64,000 bases of DNA, taken from NCBI RefSeq assembly GCF_003665435.1, contig NZ_CP023407.1, positions 3,596,001 through 3,660,000 of the forward strand, written 5' to 3'. The position numbers and the translations under genes are program-made. Under the pieces are notes generated by a model. That model was not told the DNA's origin, did no database searches, and saw only the letters and a program-made list of their open reading frames with translations. Shown here piece by piece: positions 45,387 to 52,865 of the stretch. The first letter of the stretch is position 1, and every line of letters starts with the position of its first letter. The DNA comes from Streptomyces fungicidicus. GTDB lineage: Bacteria; Actinomycetota; Actinomycetes; Streptomycetales; Streptomycetaceae.

Positions 45387-46382
45387 TCACGGTGGCGGAG
45401 CGTGCGCGGTCTCCCGTGCGGGGACGAGGGCGTGCGCGGGGAAACGGGCGGGGACGGGGACGGTCAGGCGGACCTCGGTACCGCCGCCGGCGGCCCGGTC
45501 CACGGTGAGCCGGGCGCCGACGAGCAGGGCGCGTTCGCGCATCCCGCGGATGCCGGCGCCCTCCGGCGCGGCGCCGGTGCCCCGGCCGTCGTCCCGGACG
45601 AGGAGTTCGACCCCGCCGGGCGCGCGGCGCAGGGCCAGCTCGGCGCGACGGGCCCCGGCGTGGCGGGCGGTGTTGGTGAGGCCCTCCTGGGCGACCCGGT
45701 AGATGACCAGTTCCGTCTCCTGGTCCAGCTCGGGCAGGTCCGCGGCGGGGGAGTGCTGGACGCTCAGGCCGGAGCCGCCGTACTCGTTGGCGAGGGCCTT
45801 GAGCGCGCTGGCCAGTCCCAGCTCGTCCAGCACGCCGGGACGCAGTCGGCGGGCGATGCGCCGGATCTCCTCCAGACTGGCCCGGGTGGTCTCCTGCACC
45901 TGGCGCAGCTCCTCGCCCAGTCCGGGCGGGGCGTGGTCGGCGGCGCGCTTGAGCTGGAGCAGTACGGCGGTGAGGGACTGGCCGACCTCGTCGTGCAGTT
46001 CCCGGGCGACCCGGCGGCGTTCGGCCTCCTGCGCGGACAGGGCGCGGGCGCTGCTCGTGGCGCGCTCGTCCTCCAGCCGGTCCAGCATCGTGTTGTACGT
46101 GGTGATCAGCTCGGCGATCTCGCCGCGCCCGCCGACCGCGGGGCGGTCTCCGGGGCGGAGCAGGTCGGTCGTGGTCATCGCCCGGGTCAGCCGTTGCAGC
46201 GGGGCGAGGCCGACGCGGAGCAGCAGGGCGTTGGCGACCAGCATGGCGGCCAGCCCCACGGTGAGGACCGCGGCCTCGGTGAGCAGGACCGGCGTGGATA
46301 CGGTGACGGGTCCCAGCAGAAGGGCCGTGGCCACGATGAGCACGACGGCGTTCAGCAGGAAGATCCGCCAGAACAGGGGCAC
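45387..46382 (-). CDS. Sensor histidine kinase (HAMP, HisKA_3)
   Basis: Membrane kinase of 331 residues. Two transmembrane helices (7-30 and 36-56) flank an extremely short loop, so sensing may be intramembrane. A HAMP domain (RVGLAPLQRLTRAMTTTDLL) and coiled coil lead to the phosphoacceptor ARELHDEVGQSL. The HATPase carries QEGLTNTARHAGA and IRGMRERALLVGA. It forms a two-gene operon with the response regulator downstream. The upstream gap (46383-46797) shows GC-rich inverted repeats but no gene. Confidence 0.92.
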   Translation of the reverse strand: MPLFWRIFLLNAVVLIVATALLLGPVTVSTPVLLTEAAVLTVGLAAMLVANALLLRVGLAPLQRLTRAMTTTDLLRPGDRPAVGGRGEIAELITTYNTMLDRLEDERATSSARALSAQEAERRRVARELHDEVGQSLTAVLLQLKRAADHAPPGLGEELRQVQETTRASLEEIRRIARRLRPGVLDELGLASALKALANEYGGSGLSVQHSPAADLPELDQETELVIYRVAQEGLTNTARHAGARRAELALRRAPGGVELLVRDDGRGTGAAPEGAGIRGMRERALLVGARLTVDRAAGGGTEVRLTVPVPARFPAHALVPARETAHAPPP

Positions 46383-46797
46383 CCCGTACCGCCTCCTCGC
46401 CGTGGGCCGCTCGCCGCGGGCCCCCGTGTGCGCGGGAGCCCGACGGCCCGCTGTCCGGGGGCGCGGCGCGGGCCGTCATCCCCAGCGTGGGCGCTGAGCG
46501 GGCCCCGCGCCATCGGTGACAACCCCCATTTCGCACACCGGGCCCCGGCCGGCCCGGGGGTCCCGTACACGCCGTCCCCCACCGGGGATGGGGGCCGCGA
46601 CGGATGGCCCCGGCGGGTGCCGGTGGGCGAGGCTGGAGTCTCCGTACCGGGCGGGTGACGAGGTCGGTGCAAGGGCAAACTCCTTTGTACCGGGCCGAGT
46701 TCGCGACAGGCCGACGGTCACCCCTGAAGCCCCGGCAGCACGGAGCAAGGGCCGTCCGCGGTGTCACCGGGCGGCCGCCCCCTGGAAAGGAGGAGCC

Positions 46798-47073
46798 GTG
46801 CCCCAGTCCGACGACGAGCGTCCGATCGACCTCGCGGCCCGTGTCGAGCACGAGGATCCCCGTGTCGCCCGCTCCCCGTCCGCCGGACGGCCGGCCGGCC
46901 CCCGCGACCACCGGCGCACCGGCGCCTGGTGGGCGCTGGTCATCGGTGTGACGATGCTGATCGCGGGGGTGATCGTCCCCGACGGACTGCTGATCGCCGC
47001 GGGCCTGGTCCTCGCCGGGATCGCCGTCCAGCTCCTCGACCCCGCCCGGCGGCAACGCGACGTCCGCCCCTGA
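46798..47073 (+). CDS. Small membrane protein (91 aa)
   Basis: Protein of 91 residues with a strong ribosome site (AAGGAGGAG) before GTG 46798. A hydrophilic N-terminus of about 42 residues is followed by two hydrophobic helices (ALVIGVTMLIAGVIVP and GLLIAAGLVLAGIAVQLL). It is divergent from the two-component genes and followed by a hairpin terminator. I do not recognise it. The short loop and two-helix design resemble many small Streptomyces membrane proteins of unknown role. Confidence 0.8.
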   Translation: MPQSDDERPIDLAARVEHEDPRVARSPSAGRPAGPRDHRRTGAWWALVIGVTMLIAGVIVPDGLLIAAGLVLAGIAVQLLDPARRQRDVRP

Positions 47074-47080
47074 CATGACG

Positions 47081-47115
47081 CGGCGCCCGAACCGGCTGAG
47101 GCCGGTCCGGGCGCC
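47081..47115 (+). terminator. Terminator behind the 91-aa membrane protein gene
   Basis: Interrupted inverted repeat: CGGCGCCCG and ACCGGC pair with GCCGGT and CGGGCGCCG around a short loop. Confidence 0.75.
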
Positions 47116-47155
47116 GTGCGGCAGGCCGGCGACGTCGCGCCGGCGCTACCAGGGG

Positions 47156-47228
47156 TAGGCCCTGTGGGACTCGAACCCACAACCAATGGATTAAAAGTCC
47201 ACTGCTCTGCCAATTGAGCTAAGGGCCC
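47156..47228 (-). tRNA. tRNA-Lys (TTT)
   Basis: A 73-base cloverleaf. It begins GGGCCCTTAGCTCAATTGG, the anticodon loop is CTTTTAA, the T arm contains GGTTCGAGTCC and the 3' end is AGGGCCTA. CCA is not encoded. Confidence 0.96.
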
Positions 47229-47382
47229 CTGGCGATGTTGCCTCCCCGAGCATAGCGGGACGCGGCCGGGACTCCGATCGGGTATCCGGCGGGCGGGTCC
47301 GTGCGTGTCCCGGGAGGAAACGCGGGAGGGCCCGCACGACGGGTGTCGTGCGGGCCCTCCCGGCCGGCCGGGTGAGGCCGTG

Positions 47383-49518
47383 TCAGCCGTTGCGCTTCCA
47401 GCGGGGCTTGTCGTCGCGGCGGCCGAAGGAGCCGCCACCGCGGTGGTCGTCACGACGGCCGTTGGGGCGGTCGTGGGAGCCGGAGCGGAAGCCCGGACGG
47501 TCGCCCTGGCGGTCGCGGTTGAACGGGCGGTCGCTGCCACGGTGGCCGCCCCGGTCGTCACGGCGGAAGCCGCCGCGGTCCCGGTCGCGGTCGCGGTTGA
47601 AGCCGCCACGGTCGTCACGACGCTCGAACGAACGCCCACCGCGGTCACCACGGTCGTCACGACGCTCGAAGGAACGGCCGCCACGGTCGTCACGGCGGTC
47701 GTCACGGCGGAAGCCGCCACGGTCGTCACGACGCTCGAACGAACGCCCGCCACGGTCACCACGGTCGTCACGACGCTCGAAGGAACGGCCGCCACGGTCG
47801 TCACGGCGGTCGTCACGGCGGAAGCCGCCGCGGTCCCGGTCGCGGTCGCGGTTGAAACCGCCACGGTCGTCACGACGCTCGAACGAACGCCCCCCGCGGT
47901 CACCACGGTCGTCACGACGCTCGAAGGAACGGCCGCCACGGTCGTCACGGCGCTCGCGCCGCTCGTACGGCGCCGGGGCGTCCGTACGCTCCACGCGCTC
48001 GGTCCGCTCGACGTCCCGCGCGGTCGGCTGCTCGGGCAGCGTGACCTCGGCCTCGTCCGACGCCGCGGCGGCCACCTCGGCCACCACCGTCTCGACGTCC
48101 TCGCCGCGCTCCCGCGCGACCCGGGCCACCAGACGGTCGGCCTCGTCACGCAGCTCCGAGGCACGGCGCTGCGCCCGCTCCAGCTCCTTGGCGAGCTGGG
48201 CGACCTCGCGCTCGGCCTGCTGCGCCGCGTTGCCCGCGGACTCGGCCTGCACCTCGGTCATCGACCGGGCGCCGGTGATCTCGGCGACCTCCGGGTCGAA
48301 GGCGGCACCGCCCTGGATGATGTGGCGCGTGGCGTCGACGCCCGCGTCCTCCATCAGCCGGAAGATCTGGCGGCGCTGGTGCGGCAGCGAAAGGGAGACG
48401 ACCGTGCCGGTGCGGCCGGCCCGCGCCGTGCGGCCGGCCCGGTGCAGGTAGTCCTTGTGGTCGCCGGCCGGGTCCACGTTCAGGACCAGGTCGATGCCGT
48501 CGACGTGGATGCCGCGCGCCGCGACGTCCGTGGCGACGAGGACGTTGACGTAACCGTCCTTGAAGTCGGCCAGCGTGCGGGTACGGGCGCCCTGGGTCAT
48601 GCCGCCGTGCAGCGCGTCCGCCTTGGCGCCGGCGTCGCGCAGCTGCTCGGCGACGCGGTCGGCGCCCAGCTGGGTGCGGACGAAGATGATGGTGCGGCCC
48701 TTGCGGGAGGCGATGGCCGCGGTGACCGGCGCCTTGTCCTTGGGCTTCACGACGAGGATGTGGTGCGACATGGTCGTCACCGCGCCCTGCGCCGCGTCCA
48801 CCTCGTGGCTGACCGGGTCCTTCAGGTACCGGTCGACGAGGGTCTTGATCTCGTTCTCCATGGTGGCGGAGAACAGCATCCGCTGACCGCCCGGCGGCAC
48901 CTGGTCGAGCAGTTCGGTGACCTCGGGCATGAAACCGAGGTCGGACATCTGGTCGGCCTCGTCGAGGACGGCGATCTGCACGTTCTCCAGCGAGCAGGCG
49001 CCGCGGTTGATGATGTCGCGCAGTCGGCCCGGGGTGGCGACCAGGATGTCGACGCCCCGCTCCAGGGCGTAGATCTGGTTGCCCATGGAGGTGCCGCCGC
49101 AGACGACCTTCATCCGCAGGCCGACGACGTCGCCGTAGGGCTGGAGGGCGTCGGCGACCTGCATGGCCAGCTCACGCGTCGGCGTCAGGATGACGGCGCG
49201 CGGCTTGTGCTTCTCGGTGCGGCCGCCGGCCAGCGTGGCCAGCGTCGGCAGACCGAAGGAGAGGGTCTTGCCGGAGCCGGTGCGGCCGCGGCCGAGGATG
49301 TCCTTGCCGGCCAGGGCGTCCGGGATGGTCGCGGCCTGGATCGGGAAGGGGGTGGTCACGCCGTTCTGCGCGAGCTTGCGCACGACGCCCTCGGGCAGGC
49401 CGAGGTCGGCGAAGGTGGTCTCGGGGGCCGCCACCTCGGTGGTGGCGTCGATGTCGGTGTCCGTCACGTTCTCGGCGTTCTCGGGCACGACGACGTGATC
49501 AGTACTGGCGATGGGCAT
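47383..49518 (-). CDS. DEAD-box RNA helicase with repetitive RGG-type tail
   Basis: Helicase of 711 residues. After about 35 variable residues, the Q motif (TFADLGLPEGVVRKL and PIQAATIP), Walker A GRTGSGKT, LTPTREL, the DEAD box (AVLDEADQMSDLGF), SAT (FSATM), the second RecA domain with LVATDVAARGIHV and the HRAGRTARAG motif are present. A coiled coil (about 430-475) follows, then a basic low-complexity tail (about 520-711) of RDDRGG, RSFERR and RDRDRGGF repeats. It should remodel structured RNA; cold-shock or ribosome-assembly roles are known in the family. In S. coelicolor this is SCO4096 by recollection. Confidence 0.95.
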   Translation of the reverse strand: MPIASTDHVVVPENAENVTDTDIDATTEVAAPETTFADLGLPEGVVRKLAQNGVTTPFPIQAATIPDALAGKDILGRGRTGSGKTLSFGLPTLATLAGGRTEKHKPRAVILTPTRELAMQVADALQPYGDVVGLRMKVVCGGTSMGNQIYALERGVDILVATPGRLRDIINRGACSLENVQIAVLDEADQMSDLGFMPEVTELLDQVPPGGQRMLFSATMENEIKTLVDRYLKDPVSHEVDAAQGAVTTMSHHILVVKPKDKAPVTAAIASRKGRTIIFVRTQLGADRVAEQLRDAGAKADALHGGMTQGARTRTLADFKDGYVNVLVATDVAARGIHVDGIDLVLNVDPAGDHKDYLHRAGRTARAGRTGTVVSLSLPHQRRQIFRLMEDAGVDATRHIIQGGAAFDPEVAEITGARSMTEVQAESAGNAAQQAEREVAQLAKELERAQRRASELRDEADRLVARVARERGEDVETVVAEVAAAASDEAEVTLPEQPTARDVERTERVERTDAPAPYERRERRDDRGGRSFERRDDRGDRGGRSFERRDDRGGFNRDRDRDRGGFRRDDRRDDRGGRSFERRDDRGDRGGRSFERRDDRGGFRRDDRRDDRGGRSFERRDDRGDRGGRSFERRDDRGGFNRDRDRDRGGFRRDDRGGHRGSDRPFNRDRQGDRPGFRSGSHDRPNGRRDDHRGGGSFGRRDDKPRWKRNG
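47607..47970 (-). repeat. In-frame 111-bp tandem repeats in the helicase tail
   Basis: Three near-identical copies of a 111-bp (37-codon) unit begin near 47607, 47718 and 47862. A 33-bp (11-codon) insert, encoding NRDRDRDRGGF, separates the last two; it also occurs before the first. The repeats sit within the coding region. Confidence 0.85.
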
Positions 49519-49770
49519 ACGAATGCGAAACCTTCCGGAGTCTCTTCGGCACGCGCCCGTCAACTCCGTGATTCGCGATTCGCAAAACGACCGCCTCGAT
49601 GCGGTCCACCACGGTAAGGGAGAGTACGCGCCACACGGCGCGCTCTGCAGTGGCGCCGAGCAAATAGGATCAAACGATCTGCCACCATACGCACCCTGGC
49701 ACCCCGAAAGCAAACCGGCAGGTGAGCGAGGGGGTCGGTGTGCGAGGAAGCACGTATGCAGTGTAAGGGC

Positions 49771-50304
49771 TCAGACCGGTGCCCCCGCTTCCGGCGCGGG
49801 CTCCCGGTGCGCCAGCTGGGTCTCGGGCGGCTCGTGCGCCGACGAGGACGGCTCCGCCTGTGTCGGCTCCGGCGGGGCCGAGGGCTCGGGCGGCGTCGGC
49901 GTGGGCTCCGGCTCCGGGGTCCGCGACGGCTGCGGCGGAACGGGCCGGTCGTCGGGGGTGGGTCCCGCGGGCCCGTCCGGCCCGCCGCCGGCCGGCGTGG
50001 AGCGGCTCGCCCCCGCGGACGGCGAGGCCTCGGCGGAGGCGCCCTTCTTCTTCCCGTCCTTCTCCCCCTCGCCGCCGCGCCCGGCGCCGCCCCCGCGCTC
50101 CCCGTCGGCCGTCACGGCGCCGTACCCGCCGCCCCCCGACACCGTCGCGCCGCCGTCCGGCGCCTCACCGTGCCGCTTCTCCGTGGAGTGCGACGGTCCG
50201 GCGCCCGGGCCCGCACCGTCCTCACCCACGCTCATGCAGCCTGCGGCAGCGGCGACGGCCACGACGGTGGCGGCCAGGCGGACGGTTACGTACAAGCGGC
50301 GCAC
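49771..50304 (-). CDS. Proline-rich putative lipoprotein
   Basis: Protein of 177 residues. A signal peptide (MRRLYVTVRLAATVVAVAAAAGC) ends in a good lipobox (AAGC, Cys23). The mature part is almost entirely low-complexity Gly, Ser, Pro, Glu and Lys, with PEPEPTPTPPEP-like stretches. Such proteins may span the wall. GGAGGTGG sits before the GTG start. No domain is recognisable, so function is unknown. Low complexity makes the gene call less certain, although the signal and ribosome site support it. Confidence 0.65.
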   Translation of the reverse strand: MRRLYVTVRLAATVVAVAAAAGCMSVGEDGAGPGAGPSHSTEKRHGEAPDGGATVSGGGGYGAVTADGERGGGAGRGGEGEKDGKKKGASAEASPSAGASRSTPAGGGPDGPAGPTPDDRPVPPQPSRTPEPEPTPTPPEPSAPPEPTQAEPSSSAHEPPETQLAHREPAPEAGAPV

Positions 50305-50377
50305 GGAGCCACCTCCGATGGGAGTACGGGGTCAACAACCCCAACTCCCGCCACCCGCAAGAAGACACGCGCACGGC

Positions 50378-50728
50378 CTACCCGTAGCCGAGCGCGTGCA
50401 GCCGGGCGTCGTCGATCCCGAAGTGGTGTGCGATCTCGTGCACCACCGTGATCTCCGTCTCGGCGACGACGTCCTCCCGGGACTCGCACATCCGCAGCGT
50501 CGGCCCCCGGTAGATGGTGATCCGGTCCGGCAGCACCCCCGCGTACCACTCGCCCCGCTCCGTCAGCGGAGTGCCCTCGTACAGCCCGAGCAGCTCCGGG
50601 TCGTCCGCCGGCGGCTCGTCCTCCACGAACACCGCGACGTTGTCCATCAGTCGGGTCAGCTCCGGCGGGATCCGGTCCAGCGCCTCGGCGACCAGCTCCT
50701 CGAACGTCTCGCGCGTCATCTCCAGCAC
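50378..50728 (-). CDS. Zincin-like metallopeptidase family protein (DUF1025)
   Basis: Small protein of 116 residues. The zinc-binding motif HEIAHHFGID is clear, and the N-terminal MTRETFEELVAEALDRIPPEL matches the family. I chose GTG 50728 (VLEMTRETF) because it gives the family length. A longer frame to ATG 50803 exists, and ATG 50719 is possible. GACAAT 6 bases upstream of the GTG could be a -10 box for a leaderless mRNA. The family's substrate is unknown. It is divergent from the metallophosphoesterase gene. Confidence 0.88.
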   Translation of the reverse strand: MLEMTRETFEELVAEALDRIPPELTRLMDNVAVFVEDEPPADDPELLGLYEGTPLTERGEWYAGVLPDRITIYRGPTLRMCESREDVVAETEITVVHEIAHHFGIDDARLHALGYG

Positions 50729-50812
50729 AGAGCCATTGTCGGGCACGAGCCGTCCGTACGAGTCGCGCCCGGCCCCCGCATATCCGGCCGCCGGCTTGGG
50801 CATACGGGACCA

Positions 50813-52408
50813 ATGGTCCGCGTCCCCTCCCCCGTGACGAACGTCCTCCACCGCATCCGACGGGTCCCGCGGGCCCTCGCCCGCCCGGGCCGCCGGCCCC
50901 CGGCTCCGGCGCTCGGCCTGGCCCCGCAGCCGCGCCCCTGGGTGCGCGCGGCCGGCCTGGTCGCCGTGGTCGTCCTCGGCGCCTGGCTGGGACTGCTGGT
51001 CGTGGGGAACGTGCATGTCCCCGTGGGCCCGATGAACACGACCATGACCCTGCGCCCCTCCGTCACCGGCGGCACGAAGATCAACATCTCGCCCCTGGGC
51101 GCCCTCCAGCTCGACAGCCACATCGCCCCCGTCCGCCTGGACGTCAACGTCGACCAACTGGACCCCGAGCGCTCCCAGGCGCTGGTCGACCACCCGGAAC
51201 GCCTCTCCGGCCTGCAGGACGAGGTCACCCAGGACATCGCCCACGGCACCGCCGACCTCGCCGTGCGCTCCTGTGTCGCGGTGGTCACCGGCGCCACCGC
51301 GCTCGGCCTCGCCGTCTACCGCCGCCCCCGCAGGGCCCTCGCCGCCGGCGGCCTCGCCCTCGGCCTGCTGGCCGCCTCCGGCGGAACGGCCTACGCCACC
51401 TGGAAGCCCGACTCCGTGCTCGAGCCGAAGTTCTCCGGTCTGCTCTCCTCGGCGCCCTCGCTGGTCGGCGACGCCCGCAGCATCGTCACCGAGTTCGACG
51501 TCTACCAGAAGGAGCTGGCGCGTCTGGTCACCAACGTGACCAAGCTCTACGACGCCACCTCCACGCTGCCCGCCTACCGGCCCGACCCGACCACCATCCG
51601 GGTGCTCCACGTCTCCGACATCCACCTCAATCCGGCCAGCTGGAAGATCATCGCCTCGCTGGTGGAGCAGTACCAGGTGGACGTGATCGTCGACTCGGGC
51701 GACACGATGGACCACGGCAGCGCCGCCGAGAACGGCTTCCTGGACCCCATCGAGGACCTGGGCGCCCCCTACGTCTGGGTCCGCGGCAACCACGACTCGC
51801 GCGTCACCCAGCGCTATCTCACCGGCCTGAAGAACGTCCACGTCCTCGACGACGGCAGGGCCACGACCATCGCGGGGCTGCGCTTCGCCGGCATCGGCGA
51901 TCCGCAGTTCACCCCGGACCGCTCGGAGAAGACGGGGGCCGAGCAGTCCCAGGAACTGGCGGGCGCCCGCCTCGCCTCGGCCCTGCGCGACCAGCGGGCC
52001 GCGGGCACGCCGGTGGACGTGGCGATCGCGCACGAGCCCTCCGCGGCCCGCGAGGTCGACGGCACAGTGCCGCTGGTCCTGGCGGGCCACATCCACCACG
52101 AGAAGACGGAGACGATGAAGTACGGCACCCGGCTCCGCGTCGAGGGCTCCACCGGCGGCAGCGGTCTGCGCGCCATCGAGGGCAAGTACCCGGACCCGAT
52201 CGAGACGTCGATCCTCTACTTCGACCGCGACACACGCCGGCTCCAGGCCTGGGACTCCATCGAACTGGGCGGCCTCGGCCTGACCACGGCGGAGGTGAGC
52301 CGCCACATCCCCAAGGAGAACCAGCCGGGCGCGCCGACCTCGCCGTCGCCCTCCTCCCCCGGCTCCTCCAGGACCCCCTCGGACAGGCCCTCGAGCCCCG
52401 CGCCGTAA
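50813..52408 (+). CDS. Membrane metallophosphoesterase
   Basis: Protein of 531 residues. Two transmembrane regions (VRAAGLVAVVVLGAWLGLLVV and AAGGLALGLLAASGGTAYA) precede a calcineurin-like phosphoesterase domain (about 260-470) with the metal-binding set HVSDIHLN, GDTMDHG, RGNHDSR, HEPS and GHIHHEK. A Ser/Pro-rich tail follows. A catalytic domain on the outer face is possible, but the topology is uncertain. ATG 50813 lacks a clear ribosome site; GTG 50834 is an alternative. The substrate may be a nucleotide or lipid phosphate, not known. Confidence 0.88.
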   Translation: MVRVPSPVTNVLHRIRRVPRALARPGRRPPAPALGLAPQPRPWVRAAGLVAVVVLGAWLGLLVVGNVHVPVGPMNTTMTLRPSVTGGTKINISPLGALQLDSHIAPVRLDVNVDQLDPERSQALVDHPERLSGLQDEVTQDIAHGTADLAVRSCVAVVTGATALGLAVYRRPRRALAAGGLALGLLAASGGTAYATWKPDSVLEPKFSGLLSSAPSLVGDARSIVTEFDVYQKELARLVTNVTKLYDATSTLPAYRPDPTTIRVLHVSDIHLNPASWKIIASLVEQYQVDVIVDSGDTMDHGSAAENGFLDPIEDLGAPYVWVRGNHDSRVTQRYLTGLKNVHVLDDGRATTIAGLRFAGIGDPQFTPDRSEKTGAEQSQELAGARLASALRDQRAAGTPVDVAIAHEPSAAREVDGTVPLVLAGHIHHEKTETMKYGTRLRVEGSTGGSGLRAIEGKYPDPIETSILYFDRDTRRLQAWDSIELGGLGLTTAEVSRHIPKENQPGAPTSPSPSSPGSSRTPSDRPSSPAP

Positions 52409-52488
52409 ACCGTTTTGGCGAACGCTCCCGCCATCCCATATGCTTCTCACGTCCCCGACGCGCTGAGAAGCGCGCAGGCGGGCCGATA

Positions 52489-52561
52489 GCCCTCATCGTC
52501 TAGCGGCCTAGGACGCCGCCCTTTCAAGGCGGTAGCACGGGTTCGAATCCCGTTGGGGGCA
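52489..52561 (+). tRNA. tRNA-Glu (TTC)
   Basis: A 73-base cloverleaf. Acceptor arms GCCCTCA and TGGGGGC pair, the anticodon loop is CTTTCAA and the T arm includes GGTTCGAATCC. Confidence 0.96.
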
Positions 52562-52598
52562 CGCACCACCCTGTGCGACACTGTCGTACGACACGCTT

Positions 52599-52673
52599 GG
52601 TCCTGTGGAGCAGTTTGGAGTGCTCGCCACCCTGTCAAGGTGGAGGCCGCGGGTTCAAATCCCGTCAGGACCG
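52599..52673 (+). tRNA. tRNA-Asp (GTC), copy 1
   Basis: A 75-base cloverleaf. It starts GGTCCTGTGGAGCAG, the anticodon loop is CTGTCAA, the T arm contains GGTTCAAATCC and the 3' end is CAGGACCG. It is identical to the copy at 56937-57011. Confidence 0.96.
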
Positions 52674-52677
52674 CTGG

Positions 52678-52693
52678 TGTTTCACGTGAAACA
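52678..52693. promoter_or_regulatory. parS: parS site (ParB-binding)
   Basis: TGTTTCACGTGAAACA, the perfect 16-bp consensus parS palindrome, with one further symmetric base at each end (52677-52694). It lies between tRNA-Asp and tRNA-Phe. In Streptomyces, ParB on such sites organises and segregates chromosomes during sporulation. Confidence 0.93.
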
Positions 52694-52697
52694 CCGC

Positions 52698-52771
52698 GGC
52701 TGGGTAGCTCAGTTGGTACGAGCGATCGCCTGAAAAGCGATAGGTCGCCGGTTCGACCCCGGCCCCAGCCA
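52698..52771 (+). tRNA. tRNA-Phe (GAA)
   Basis: A 74-base cloverleaf. It starts GGCTGGGTAGCTCAG, the anticodon loop is CTGAAAA and the 3' end is CCCCAGCCA. A terminator hairpin follows. Confidence 0.96.
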
Positions 52772-52776
52772 CAGCA

Positions 52777-52803
52777 AAGGCCCCGATCCTCGATCGGGGC
52801 CTT
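52777..52803 (+). terminator. Terminator behind the tRNA cluster
   Basis: Perfect 12-bp stem AAGGCCCCGATC / GATCGGGGCCTT with a 3-base loop, followed by GTTGTG. Confidence 0.9.
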
Positions 52804-52865
52804 GTTGTGTGCCCCGGCAAAATCATTGGCCGCGAATTTCCGCGGGATGAGATCCTGGAGTCCGT

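Noticed and set aside
47607..47970. CRISPR-like array
   Set aside because: Regular repeats are in frame with the helicase tail; units lack unique spacers and palindromic repeats.
47305..49617. 770-residue plus-strand open frame antisense to the DEAD-box helicase
   Set aside because: It mirrors the helicase codons and its repeats (TTLERTPxxVTTVV). No ribosome site or domain; the helicase frame has all DEAD-box motifs.
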